From Gamarada debralockiae (Eukaryota > Ascomycota > Leotiomycetes > Helotiales > Hyphodiscaceae), in NCBI GenBank assembly GCA_002803225.1, contig NXFV01001767.1, positions 1-53,977 on the forward strand: a stretch of 53,977 nucleotides of DNA, read 5' to 3'. Under the pieces are notes generated by a model, which saw only the letters and a list, made by a program, of their open reading frames with translations, did no database searches and had not been told where the DNA came from. The translations under genes were made by a program, and so were the position numbers. Positions 11,794 through 22,625 of this stretch are shown one piece after another; position 1 is the first letter of the stretch, and each line of letters starts with the position of its first letter.

Positions 11794-12790
11794 TCAAACT
11801 TTCGTCACCGCTGGATTATATGTACTGCCCACAAACACAACTTGGACGGCCACAAATCTGTAAAGGATATTTGAGCACAATGCTCCAGGTTAGCACTCAA
11901 GGGGAAAAGACTCACGCAGCTGTCGCAGCAATGTCTCCACCTTTCTCGCTCTCGTCATAAGCACGACCACCAATGAGAAGACTTGGGTAAACACCGCCAC
12001 GACCCCCAACCTCAGAAGCATATTATCCACAAAATACAAAGCCACAATACTTCCAACGAGCAACCCACTTGAGATTATCGAACCCATAATATCCGCAATT
12101 CTCAACAGAGTTTTATCCTCGTACTCAACGTATTGCATTTCCACGTCTCGAGGCTTCTTAATTCTGTGCCCGATGCTATAATGCCACCATCTCAACACCT
12201 TATGCAAGAACAGAGAAGATATAGCATCGTCTCCTTTTCGTGCTTTGAGAGCAACAAGTGATGACGCCTGAGAAATTTCCCATAGGTCGCTGTCTCGACC
12301 AAGTAGAGGTCTGTTGCCAAGTTTTGGATCTCCTATCCATTTTCGAAGAAAGCGCAGATCAGATGGATCAGGCGAGTCGTGGGCTTTGATATTCGTTTGC
12401 TGAAGAATTGTTTCGTCTTTTCAAACTATTAGTCAGTTCTTCATCTCTCCTAACGGGGGTCTGGAGGAGATCACAACTATATTCTTGGAGTTTTGTTCTT
12501 ATCTTAAGCATGATCTCCCAAGTCTTGCTTTCGTTGGACGTGCTCAAAAACCACCAATCTCTTGCACCTCTCTGCCTTTCCTCGTCTCTAGAATCCAAAT
12601 CTTCCTTCATGCTTGCTTTAAGCTCGATTTCTAACTCCACGAGCTCGGCTTGGAGATATAAGAGATTAATGACATTAAGGAAGTCAAAACGCTCGAATAT
12701 TGCTACTTCCGAATGCTTGGCCATCAGCTCGGCTAGCTTTTGGTGGCCTACCATCGTGCTGTTGCTTTTTTCTTGGAAAGTAGTTATCAA
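11794..12790 (-). pseudogene. DUF6594 membrane protein gene with one-base frameshift
   Basis: Three exons are readable: 12790-12478, 12416-11916 and 11857-11794. Intron 1 is 12477-12417 and intron 2 is 11915-11858 (GTGAG donor). Residues match the fungal DUF6594 pattern. The N-terminus has HQKLAELMAKHSEVAIFERF and LLYLQAELVELE. The splice joint reads KLQEYNETILQQ. The C-terminus has two hydrophobic helices around GSIISSGLLVGSIVALYFV and LRLGVVAVFTQVFSLVVVLM, followed by TRARKVE. The expected end (ATAAFVAVQVVFVG) is present but lies one base out of frame: near 11930 one base appears missing within ACATTGCTGCG. The exons sum to 878 nt, one short of a multiple of three. Without the final splice the frame ends at LRESFPLEC. 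Either a recent pseudogene or a base-calling error. Confidence 0.75.
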
Positions 12791-12799
12791 TGTGTAGTT

Positions 12800-14310
12800 C
12801 GGAGAACTGATTGTTGCGATATCGAGGCTCCCAGATTACCCATGATTTGCAGCCTTGTCACGAAAAGTCTTCCTTTAGCATAGACACGTGGCTTGCAGCG
12901 ATACTCATTCTGGGGCCCGATTCTGACTCACATGTCAATTTCGGCCAATAGTATCATCTAAGAAGTACACTTTTGCAGCGCATGTCCTGACGACTTGTCA
13001 ATTTTGATGCTGTACCTCTTCTTAGGTGTAGGGGACATAGGGAAATATCTTACAATCCACAGTGCGCGTCTAAATATTATTAGATAATACTTATCAGTTA
13101 CTTATGCTAGCTAAACTTTCTTATAAGACTGCTTTTATTTATGCTTAATCTTTCTCTTTCTCTTATACTAAACATAACTCTCTTTAAGACAGAAACCATA
13201 TTTTAGAATTCAATTTTATTAATATAATTATTTATATATTTTATTAACATAATAAAAATATATGAAAATAAATAATTTTCTTTTAAATAATATTAAGTCT
13301 TTTAATTTATTTTATCAAAGTTAATACATGTAATAATAAAATTACTACAATAGCTCACCGCCCAAGCGACATACTAAGGACAACGTAGGTCAAGCTGCTG
13401 GGGGTTAGGAGAGTATATGTCAGCACAGGTTACCATGAAGATTTTGAGGATGGTGACGGCAGGTGTCACATGTGCATTGCCTTGGCGCGCACGCCAAACG
13501 AGTTGAGGACTCGGGTAGTATAACAGCAAATATGATGAGGAGCGTGAGATAGTATTTCTCCACTGGCTCCATTTTCAAAGCCGGGAAAACCGCAGATGCC
13601 TTGTAATGCGGGGTTGAGTTCTCAGTTCATCGCTGGGCATTACGGGACTTATATTCTAATATCAGGCTGCTGGATTATTTGTTCCATGAGCCAGGCCTTA
13701 CCACCTTGCGCCAGACACCGAAGTCTTCCTGTTGCTGTTCGTGGCTGGTATAGACGAGGTCACTCCATCAAGATCATCAAATATATCATTCAAACTGCAA
13801 CTTTTTCTTTCTCTCGCCGGGTGACTCTCCTTGGATGTAGGAAAGCTCATTCAAGTTGTCAATGTCCCAGGATCCGAGGCTGACTCTGCTGATCAACTTC
13901 TCCGTCTCATTCATTGTCCTTGACACTTTGAAATGTCGTGTCCTCTTGGCACCGACTTTCAGTTTGGACTATATCGGGAAGTCACATGAGGAATTCTAAG
14001 GACTTACACATTTCAACACTTTGTTCGTTTCTACCGAGTGATTTCCTATGGTTGAACGTTCGGGAGAGATCTGAGAGCTCCAAGACATTCTTGCCATCTA
14101 CAGACAATCGACCAACTGTTGTGTTCCATGTCCACGTGGCCGTCATTTGCAGGATGCAGTCCATGAATAAGCCCAGAAACTTCCTTTTTGCAGAGGACAA
14201 GCCTAGCTCCACTTTGATCACTTTGGAAGAAAGCCTTGGTGCTGAGCAAATGTATTCGAGTGGGTAGGCTTCCTGAATAAATTCTTAGATGAGTAATGTT
14301 ACCTGACTGG
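12800..14310. other. No confident gene; AT-rich patch
   Basis: 13060-13340 is an AT-rich patch with few CA/TG dinucleotides, probably an old repeat remnant. Open readings on both strands at 13600-14280 have no recognisable family, and I cannot choose between overlapping minus-strand frames at about 13980-14280. Confidence 0.4.
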
Positions 14311-15642
14311 CTACAGGCCAAGAGCTTCCGCATCTCTTTTCTTGTTTTCTTTGTCCACTGCATCCCTCTCATCCTGTGTCAGAAGATTTCTCCAAGCCTC
14401 GTAATAAGGCACCTCCATACCAACCGGATACATCCCTCTAGCGAGTAGAAGCCCGTACCCCGCCATCCGCGCGGTACTCCAGATCGCAAATCCAAAACGG
14501 CGCCAGGGCTCGAATTTAGCATGCTGTAGTGGTGAGAGGAAACTAGTCTCGTGCAGCCAACAATTGCCAGTCAGATTGTAGAAGTATGACCACATGTCGG
14601 ACCTAAAAGTGAGATTCAAAGTTTCCCAGTCCTCTTGATTTGTCGGCATAGAACCAGCTGCCCAGTCCTTCTTGAGCCGCCAGTAAGTTGACTCATTCAT
14701 TACTTCTTTGACCTCCTGCGTGTACTGTACCGCTGATTCTAGCAGCTCGTGCTCGAGGATCGTCTCGATGCCCATTATCTCGCTGTTTTCCAACACAACA
14801 CCACCAGCTTCGTCGAAGAAATGTGGTGGCACGTCACATAATTCTGCCGGGCTCATCCGGTTCACCCCTTCCCATCCTTCTTCTTCCGGCCAAACAATGC
14901 GCGAGGCATCGACTGCGGAATTAAGATCGCGAGACAGCTGTATACGCCAGAAGGCTCGAAGAACACGTTGCTGCTCAAGCCAAGAAGGAGGGCCAATGTC
15001 GTGGACGGGATAATAATAAAGGGCATCGGCTGGCTTGTCCTGCCATGGTCCTATGAGATCGGCAGCAACCTCGGCATAGTGTATGCTGTCGAATGAAAAT
15101 TCAGCTGAATGGAAGGGCCTTAGAGGCCTAAACCGATCTAAGTAATACTCGAGGCAGCCGAAGGTAAGGCGTTGAATTTTTCGGTTTGTAGCGAGAAGCC
15201 CACGTATAATGGTAGCTGAAATATCCGGCCAGCTCGTGGGAGGATGGACCCATCGTGGCGGGTTCCAACGATGCGGCGACGTTTCGTGTCTGACGAGGTC
15301 TTTGAAGCTGACCAGATCGTGGACAGTAGGTGGCAAAGAGTTGGCTCGTATAAGAGCAGCAATGCGGATGAGAGCACAGGTATATGTGTGGGTGCTGCCG
15401 GACGATAAGACTGTCCTAAAAACTGTAGAACTCTGGGTGCCGAAGATGCGATATGCGGCCGGCGATGCTCTGAGAAGGCTGTCGAGCGACTCAAGGTCTG
15501 GTAGGTGAGTCAAGATGGGAAGGAGTAATTCTGGCGAAAGTCTCTCGAGGTAGCAGTTAGGATCTGTCATCGTTCGGAAGAGGTGGTTTGTTTGTTTTCG
15601 TTGTAGAGTGATGATGGGATGATGATGTTGAGCTGGAGGCAT
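14311..15642 (-). CDS. F-box-like domain protein
   Basis: Single-exon reading of 443 residues. An F-box-like segment is at about residues 33-68 (LERLSPELLLPILTHLPDL, then a SLLRASPAAYRIF helix), the usual N-terminal placement in fungal F-box proteins, which recruit substrates to SCF ubiquitin ligases. The rest is a long region rich in W, Y and L without a named domain (for example LTFGCLEYYLDRF, WLEQQRVLRAFWRIQLSRD, LARGMYPVGMEVPYYEAWRN), typical of lineage-expanded fungal F-box-like proteins. The second Met (residue 25, MTDPNCYLERLS) is an equally plausible start, since the first 24 residues are low-complexity. No lesions. Confidence 0.8.
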   Translation of the reverse strand: MPPAQHHHPIITLQRKQTNHLFRTMTDPNCYLERLSPELLLPILTHLPDLESLDSLLRASPAAYRIFGTQSSTVFRTVLSSGSTHTYTCALIRIAALIRANSLPPTVHDLVSFKDLVRHETSPHRWNPPRWVHPPTSWPDISATIIRGLLATNRKIQRLTFGCLEYYLDRFRPLRPFHSAEFSFDSIHYAEVAADLIGPWQDKPADALYYYPVHDIGPPSWLEQQRVLRAFWRIQLSRDLNSAVDASRIVWPEEEGWEGVNRMSPAELCDVPPHFFDEAGGVVLENSEIMGIETILEHELLESAVQYTQEVKEVMNESTYWRLKKDWAAGSMPTNQEDWETLNLTFRSDMWSYFYNLTGNCWLHETSFLSPLQHAKFEPWRRFGFAIWSTARMAGYGLLLARGMYPVGMEVPYYEAWRNLLTQDERDAVDKENKKRDAEALGL

Positions 15643-16742
15643 AGACCTTCTGGCTTGCGGGGCGATGGAGACTCACGAGTCACCACCAAGTTACTGCCTG
15701 CCTATTCTGATTATCCTTGACGGAGGTGGCAGGGTAATGTTTGTCACCCCCCTTTTCGGCGGAATGTTGCGGACATAAATATATGTTTTTAGGCCTCGTG
15801 CGCTACTGTTTAGGGCATTTTAAGCGATGAAAATCAACGTCCACTGCAAACTTGCAAGTATCAAAACGACTACAATTAATAATTCATTTATACTGTAAAT
15901 ACGTATCAAAAAGGAGCTAATATTAATCCGGCAAGCTGAGTTAGATTCATTCGGATCAAAACTCAAACGTAGAAATTTGGTTCAGCGTTCTGTTATTAGG
16001 GAGAAGCCCCAATCTCGCTCAGTGGCGCAAATGTTGCTTTCGTTAGCCAGCGTGCTCAGGACTGCACGGCGCATCATGCCCTACCAGCTCAGCGTATCAT
16101 TCCCTGTCTTCCAGCGGATTGTTCACGAATACTTCAAAAAAAAAACCCCCCTTTTTACGAATATGCTCGACGCGGGGGGCTCCCTCGTCCCCGCCCCCCC
16201 GTCTAAGTCTAAATCCTCTAATCCTAACCTCTCATAATCTAACCCGCTCAATTAGACTGCCAAATTGTACGACTTTGTTGTGGATATTGTGTTTGTTACG
16301 CCGGAACATAGTGAGTGGTGCGCTGATGCTGGCTGTACTTTAGTGAGATCGCGCCATTGGAATACAGACATATAGTCAGCGCGACTAGTGAATGGCTCAT
16401 GACATTCCTTATTCTCTTTTGCAGGGCCGATTGGACTTGCTGATGTTGGGTAGAAATTCTAGCTTTGAGTTGTCAATCTCCTTCCCTCACACTTCCGCAG
16501 ACTTATACTTTTAATACGAACTTGAATTACCAATCATGCTCCTTACTATACGTAGACTCTCAATCATCTGCTCTTCTCCAATCCTCTGAAGTCACCCATA
16601 CCACAGGAAACAGACACCCAAGAAAATAGCTGCAAAGCCAAAATTGCCCACCCCAACAAACACTTCAACACACCATGGACATACAGACAAATGAGACTCT
16701 CATTGGCCAACGGCGTGTTCCTCGTCCGATCTCTTGCATCTC
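15643..16742. other. Intergenic, no gene recognised
   Basis: Contains homopolymer runs (A/C/T near 16136-16160 and C near 16193-16200) and a weakly AT-rich stretch at 15780-15960. Short open readings overlap one another and show no family features. Confidence 0.4.
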
Positions 16743-17714
16743 TCAAGCACTGACTGCACCCATCCTCATCAGATGACCAAACGAGTGCTCTGGAAGAACC
16801 ACATTCATCTTCTTGAACTTGACGTCCATCGGTACAAGATGACTTTGGTAGCTGTTTTCGCTCATCGATTCTGTATCCTGTGGCCATTTTCTCCCCTCTA
16901 GAGAAAGGAGGTCTCGCTTCTTCGGCGCCGCAGCGGGCAAGCGACAGGCAGCCTTATTGTCCGTGATGAAATCTACCACTTGGTGGAACGCCTGGATCAC
17001 ATTGCTGTGATCTTTCACGGCATCAGTGTTCGTGTATTGTACCGCAAAATATGTCTTGAGGGCGTTTCTCTGCGGCCCATTTGCAGAGTTTTTGGATCCG
17101 TCCGCATTTTGTGAGAGCGTTGCATCGAAATCGACTTCGTTGTTGTAATTGGCAATATTGCCAGCCACATATGGTGTCGGTGGCGGAATGACCACCTGGG
17201 GTTTATACTGAAGAGTGAAAGGATTGCTAGCACCAAGGCTATTGAGGTATCTCGTCACAGTCTGCGTGGCATACGTGACGCCATCTCTATTTCGCATCTG
17301 TTCTGCTATTCTGGTATATTCCTTCGCGTTTCCTACTTGTGCCGTCACCGCTGCTACATTAGGAGCGGCCTCTCGAGCTGTTTGCAAGGCGTTGGCGACT
17401 TGCGCGATGGCAGGTGGAAAGGGGTTCTTGCCGCCGCCAAAGCCACCTTTTGGCAGAAGTTTTTGGAAGTCGTATGCGTATCTGTTTTCGGCGCCTCCAC
17501 CCAATTTGTAAAGATCAAACTTCTTCTGAATTTGTGACCAGTATTCATCAACAGCCCACATATTACCTTCCACGGTGTAGATGTAATTTGCAAAAGTGTG
17601 TTGAGTCCCAACAAATTTGACGAAGTCGTCAAGAGAGCACATGCCCCTTACACCAGCCGCTGCTGCCTGGGTGTCAAAATCGCTTGCTGGAAAAGAGTGT
17701 GTAGTACTGGGCAT
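16743..17714 (-). CDS. Hypothetical protein, head-to-head with a chitinase remnant
   Basis: A 323-residue reading without a named domain. It has a Gly/Phe-rich centre (LPKGGFGGGKNPFPPAIAQV), an Ala-rich helix (VANALQTAREAAPNVAAVTA), a regular segment around NALKTYFAVQYTNTDAVKDH, and a KKRDLLSLEGRKW site near the C-terminus. No signal peptide is visible at this ATG. The same frame stays open upstream to at least 17900 (GNVDWFASTATSMPSTTHSF crosses the ATG), antisense to the chitinase fragment, so the protein may be longer or a 5'-truncated piece of a larger gene. I do not recognise its function. Its regular composition and length suggest real coding DNA. Confidence 0.55.
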   Translation of the reverse strand: MPSTTHSFPASDFDTQAAAAGVRGMCSLDDFVKFVGTQHTFANYIYTVEGNMWAVDEYWSQIQKKFDLYKLGGGAENRYAYDFQKLLPKGGFGGGKNPFPPAIAQVANALQTAREAAPNVAAVTAQVGNAKEYTRIAEQMRNRDGVTYATQTVTRYLNSLGASNPFTLQYKPQVVIPPPTPYVAGNIANYNNEVDFDATLSQNADGSKNSANGPQRNALKTYFAVQYTNTDAVKDHSNVIQAFHQVVDFITDNKAACRLPAAAPKKRDLLSLEGRKWPQDTESMSENSYQSHLVPMDVKFKKMNVVLPEHSFGHLMRMGAVSA

Positions 17715-17723
17715 GGAAGTGGC

Positions 17724-18598
17724 CGTGGATGCGAACCAATCAACATTTCCCAGGTCGGATTTCCAACGGACTCTGGGAATGTTACAGTTAGCAACCCAAA
17801 GGATATCATCACCGATGCTTTGCCAACCGTAGGAAATCTTTCGGCGACAATCGTCGCTCGACAGTTGGAGTTGATTACTTGAGCATGGTATGGTCCTACA
17901 GATGATCTTGTCCAGGTCAGTTAAACATGCGCCGAACCATATGCATCTTGGCCTATCCCCTTTCCCCTACAGAGAGCACTCTCGGCTAACGATAGATAGG
18001 TCATTTCCATGCCCATCTTCATGATCACTCAATCGATCAGCGACATGGGTGAAGTGAAAACAGTCGGCGAGAAAGAAGAGAAAGAGCTCAAGGAGCAACT
18101 CACGTGGGAAATTCTGGGCATCATATTTGCTTTTATACCTTTCCTTGACGAGCTTACGCCCGAGATCGAAGGTCTGGACTTAGTAAGCCTATTCCCATAC
18201 TAAATAGCTATGTTTTTTTATGGGAGCTCCGGAGCTGGGAGCTGTCTCAGGAGCTGAGACATTTGGGCAAACGGGCGTTCTCCGTTTGCAGCTCCCAGAG
18301 CTCTCCCTTATTTTCCAGCATTTTACAGTGCTAATTCAATGGGCAGGTCTTGTCTTTTATTAACGTCGGAGCCAATACTGCATTGGCAATTCAGGATATT
18401 GTTGCGAATCCAGAGTCTGCGCCCATGGAGATTTTTGGACTTCTTACAGCAGGGGGTGTGAGAGACGAGGATGACTTTGCTAGTATGGCGGCGACCCGAA
18501 GGGACATTAGCGAGGATGATATAGGAAAGATTGGAACTACTTTTGAGAAGCTTGATACTGACCTCAAGAGCATTATCAGTAGAAGCTGCGGGGCCTGA
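17724..18598 (+). pseudogene. GH18 (killer-toxin-like) chitinase, C-terminal remnant
   Basis: Three exons reproduce the C-terminal region of large fungal GH18 chitinases: SNPKDIITDALPTVGNL, then PTDDLVQ, VISMPIFMITQSISDMGEV, FAFIPFLDELTPEIEGLDL, and after a second intron NVGANTALAIQDIVANPESA and ARRDISEDDIGK-type residues, ending SRSCGA and TGA. Introns are 17916-17999 (CTAAC branch) and 18183-18346. The LysM, chitin-binding and GH18 catalytic parts are absent upstream, where an unrelated gene runs on the other strand. An in-frame TGA before AWYGPTDDL (about 17880) breaks the first exon. A truncated, non-functional relic. The second intron carries a structured insertion. Confidence 0.7.
18222..18307. 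repeat. 86-bp insertion with inverted ends (MITE-like), flanked by TTA
   Basis: The outer arms 18222-18244 and 18289-18307 are imperfect inverted repeats sharing TGGGAGCTG plus GGGAG and GCTC blocks. Between them are two further hairpins: GTCTCA/TGAGAC (18244-18249 with 18255-18260) and GCAAACGG/CCGTTTGC (18267-18274 with 18282-18289). TTA occurs on both sides (18218-18220 and 18308-18310), as a 3-bp target duplication would. It lies inside intron 18183-18346. Removing 89 bp leaves 75 bp, a normal intron length here. Confidence 0.6.
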
Positions 18599-18719
18599 GG
18601 TCTTTTTTTCCTTGTTGGCGAAAAAAAAAAAGGAGGGGGGAGGAATGTATGAGGTATTCTTTTGTCTGTGGATGCTTGGAATCATGTATATATATTATTA
18701 TTAATTATACACTGCTTGA

Positions 18720-19860
18720 GCCTATAAAGGCTATACAGAACTCCCTCAATCTAAATACATAGTAAAAACTGTGCCTTAAAAACAAGGCCAGGTGAAAAAC
18801 CTATATATCTTTAATATCCTCTAGTTGTTCGTCTAATTTCGTACTAGTAGCTCCTCACCGATCTACTAGCAGCTAATGAAAAAGGAGGGAACAGGGCTCT
18901 AGGGGCCCCAGGGGGTAGTTGGTTAGGAGTGGTGTTAGTTGGTAGGTTGGGATAGCTCGAGCTTGGTGGCGGCGTTAGGTGGCTCTAGAGCTCCTCTAGT
19001 TCCTTCGCTAGTTTGTACTCTAGAAGTATACTTGACTTTACAAGCTCTCTAGCTATTATTGGCGCGTGTTTTGGAGAGCTTAGGGCGTTTATCAAGTCCT
19101 GCCGTGTGCGTAGTGGGAAGGCCCCTAAGCGTTGCAACTGCGCTCGCTCGTAGCATCGTAAGAGGAGGTGCTCTGCTGTCTCCTTGCCTCCTCCGCATTC
19201 GCAATACGGTGTATTGACGTCTGGAACCCGCCTATTAAATAAGAAGGCGCGTAGACCGATCTTCTCAGTACGTAGTTGGGTGAGTATCGAGCTTTGTGCC
19301 TTCGTAAGCTTAGCGTGCTTCTTAAGTACTGACGCTGAGAAGTCAGGCTTAAGCTCAGCTGTTGACGTCCCTGGTGCTCTCGCTCTTCTGTCTCTATTGC
19401 CTTGCTCTGTACGTCATCTTGACTGCCACTCTCTGGCTAGCGCGCGCTGGGTCGACCTTTCTCGGTGCTCTACTAGGGCCCATTGTGTAGCCCATTCCGC
19501 CACTAGTTCGTCGCGAGACTGTCCCAGGCGCGACCGCCTAGATCGAAGTCGTGCGGCAATCTTCTTGCATGCGTTCTTAATAAGCTCGTGCTTGCCGGAG
19601 GCTTGTAGGCGTTGTTCGAACTCTGTGAGACTTTTATTCAGGTATAGGTCGATTGGCGGTATATACGCCTCGGTTTCTAATAGCCTTAGCGGTGTAGCTT
19701 TGTATGCTCCTGTGACTGTACGCAAGCAGCTCGCTTGCGTTAATCATGTATATATACAGCCTGGACGAAGGCTCCTTTCATATACTTCTAAGTGTGTAGC
19801 AATTTTCTCGTTTGTGTTTGAAGTAGGTGCCCGAGGAGCCTGTTGTCTTCTCTGAGTAGG
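18720..19860 (-). mobile_element. 5'-truncated Tad1-like LINE, 3' end of ORF2
   Basis: Minus-strand reading begins RTVTGAYKATPLRLLETEAY, continues PPIDLYLNKSLTEFEQRL, and after one or two frame breaks reads TQLRTEKIGLRAFLFNRRV, then CECGGGKETAEHLLLRCYER, the C-terminal zinc-knuckle of Tad1-clade non-LTR elements. A Pro-rich 3' tail leads to about 18740. RT and endonuclease are missing, as in the usual 5' truncation of LINE insertions. It has few stops, so it is younger or less RIP-damaged than the flanking Gypsy copies. It starts immediately downstream of the chitinase remnant. Confidence 0.75.
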
Positions 19861-19869
19861 GCCAAGCGA

Positions 19870-20600
19870 ACTTATGCCTGCTTTTGCTGCGGATGTAATT
19901 GTCTTATTCCCCTGCGTCCACTAGTCTTCTGTGACACCGTTTCTGGCGGCGTTGGTAGCGGCAAGCTACGCCCTAAGTTACTGGGCTGAGTGCGGCTGAG
20001 AATGTGCGGGGCATCAGATTCGAGCCATTGATATCATACTTGGCCTGATTACCAGGCACTTTTCGAAAATGCTTGGATCTGAATTGTTGGCGACAACGAC
20101 CACACCACTTAGAAGAGAGGACTGTGACCAACAGCTAGATGGCATGTACTAGGCCAAGTTCATGAGAAATGTAGAAGTTAGAAGGTACAATATAATAGAA
20201 GGTCAATCAATATATGTTGAATGAGAGAATTCACAGGCAGTGATCAGGATAGCAAAAATGTGTGTAATATTGATGTCCTCTGCAGGATGTATGAATCCGT
20301 CGAACAGAGTTTGTAGACGCACCCGCAGAGAGAACTCAGCGTAACTCCATCGTGATCCAGCCCAGAAATCAATGAAATCCATTCTCAGCTCTGTAATCCT
20401 TGTGAGACCGTCTGTTCGCCCCTCCCCAACCCTAGCGCGTGCACAGCACCAAACCTTTCCCCACGAAGACACGGCGGGTTACATTCTCTATCGAGTCTGT
20501 TGCCTGCTGGGGCTGGTCCATTCGGGCGTAGCAGAGACCGTGCTTAAGGCGTTGACTGGTCGATGGAAGTTGCTAGGAGGTTGGCGCATCACCCTGCCAT
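19870..20600. other. No gene recognised
   Basis: Mixed composition; short open readings on both strands (for example the minus strand at 20203-20472) show no family signature. May include more eroded LINE sequence near 19870-19960. Confidence 0.35.
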
Positions 20601-20602
20601 GA

Positions 20603-22216
20603 CTACTTTTTGAGTTTCGTAGAATACTGCGCCTGGATTGCCCCTGGAGTCCGGTCAGGGAAGGCATGATGGATCTATTCCCATAAGCAACCCTCTTTCT
20701 TCATCTTGAGTATCGTCTCATTCTCTCCTGGTTTCCATAGGACACGTTTTCTCTTAGGCCGCAATGTTGCTGGTCGCACATCGGAATGTGCCACAGCGAT
20801 ATGAGGGGTTCCAACCTCTGCGGACATCCCCTTATTAGAACCAATGTCCAACGCCTCGGACGGGATTGGGAGGTAGAGGTGCTCTGGGATACGTGGCAAT
20901 TGGAACTCGAGATTATACGTTGTCTCATTCCCGATCTTGGTGCGTTTGAGGAAACCTTGGAAGGGCCACTCTTGATACTCCGCAACTAGTGCCGAGTCTG
21001 CCGGAGCGGAGGGACTTCGAGAGGTTCGCGGAGTGTGGTGGTGCTCGTCATCTGCCTCAGTTGGTAGATGCCCGTGTTCAGCTTGGGACCGCGCCTCGTC
21101 CAGCTCAGGTTGCAGATGGCGTGAGGCGGGGCGCTGACTATGCTCACGGGGAGGTGTTACAGCCTTGACGGTATGTGCTGAGGAGAGCTTTTGCCGCTTT
21201 GCAGGTCGTGGGTCTTCGTCGTCCTTGTCGTTTGTGTCATGACTATGATCGCTGCTCTCGGATTGGTGGATGCCGCTATTGATCTCTTCAGCCTCACCTT
21301 GGTGCTGCCACCCCCATCGTAGTCACAGTCATCCTCCCTCATCGCGTCTACTACTACGTCCTGTTGCTGCTGCTCTTGTGGCTCCTCCTGGTCCTGACTG
21401 TGGAGCGGAGAGCAATGTCCGAGCTCTTCTAATCTGCCGTAACCAGTTCCGCCTTGATCATGTTCTGATCAATTGGGTCATGGAGCTCCCTGTGTGGCGA
21501 TGCAATGCCCCATACAATTTCCTTGGCGCAAGCTTCAAAATATTTGGCTTTCTCTCTGCAGTAGAAGCTCCCGAACTCTTTTGAAATGTTATCTTGATGT
21601 TGGCATTCTTGAATCGCAGCATGCCGTTGCCAGAGAGTAAGTTGAAGTTCATGACAGCAAGGTATGCTGGCCGGCCTTCGTAGTTGCCATAGCAGACTTT
21701 CGTGACTTGGCCTGAAATACCTGACGAGCCAAATGCTTTTCGTAGGACTTGAATACGTTGGACGCCAAGTTTATCGGCTTCCCTTTATAGGGTCCAGTTT
21801 GCACAGAGGTTCGACAAGCGCCAGAGCCCAAATTTAAACTAGAATGGCCCTGTCGAGAAGAACTTTTGGCTTTGGGCCTTCGGTGAGTCGGTATTGGAGG
21901 GTAAATAGTCTGGTTTGTCTAAGTTGTCTTGTTGCTTATTATGATCTCCGAAGATTAAACTTTCGTCTTCTGTAAAGAAAGATTCCTGGCCGTCATCGCT
22001 GAAGACAGAAGGCTCGACTCCGCTCGTAATGGTATCCAGATCACTGTCCAAATATCCCATCCCCCTGCTAACCTGTTTAGCTATTTCACGCCCTAGGTGA
22101 ACAACATCGAAATCAATCTTTCGAGGCTCGTACAATGCCATGACTGATTGTACGTCTGTAGGCTCAAGCACCATGATTGGGTACACTATAAAGAAGATAC
22201 GCAATGCAGAATCCAA
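20603..22216 (-). pseudogene. Myb/SANT-like fungal protein, broken
   Basis: Pieces of one protein lie in several frames. The N-terminal part is at 22216-21839. A middle part has CYGNYEGRPAYLAVMNFNLL, GMLRFKNANIKITFQ and NILKLAPRKLYG. Then comes a polar linker with PAKRQKLSSAHTVKAVTPP. The C-terminal part reads RVLWKPGENETILKMKKEG, then CLWE, TAG, IHHAFPDRTPGAIQAQYSTK and a final stop at 20603. That end is a Myb/SANT-like helix set (WKPxExExILxMxxEGCxWxEIH), where the TAG replaces the E of WEEIH. The stop plus frame breaks near 21840 and 21350 make it a pseudogene. Similar proteins are multicopy in many ascomycetes and may travel with mobile DNA; that is recollection of the family, not shown here. 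Confidence 0.6.
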
Positions 22217-22625
22217 ACATAGATAGATGATTGCGAAGTTAATAGATGAGGCTGATGCTTCTCCCGAGGAAGTTGAGTGCCAGTGAAGCTGAATTTAGCG
22301 GCGCAAATCATAATTACTTTTTTGTTAAGCGTACCACTAGGCAACCTATCAGCTAGCTACAATGTGTGGAAAGATCTATATTCGGCTGGACTGCAGCCAA
22401 AACCTGTATTTTCCTAAAACCTAGCTGTTGAGATCGACGAACAAGAGACCACATGTCATCCCCATCATGACATCCTGTTCCGAAGCGAATAGTGCTTATC
22501 ACTCCCCATGATCAACTTCAACGATGGGAGTCCACGATGTCAGGAGCAAGCAGATAGGCGATAAGTCTTCGAGATTTGATACCGAGTGAGTGATGAGAAA
22601 ATCAAAGAGAAGCCCCTTGAGATGC

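Noticed and set aside
16564..16887. Minus-strand reading with a hydrophobic C-terminus
   Set aside because: Overlaps the end of the longer hypothetical gene in another frame; no independent support.
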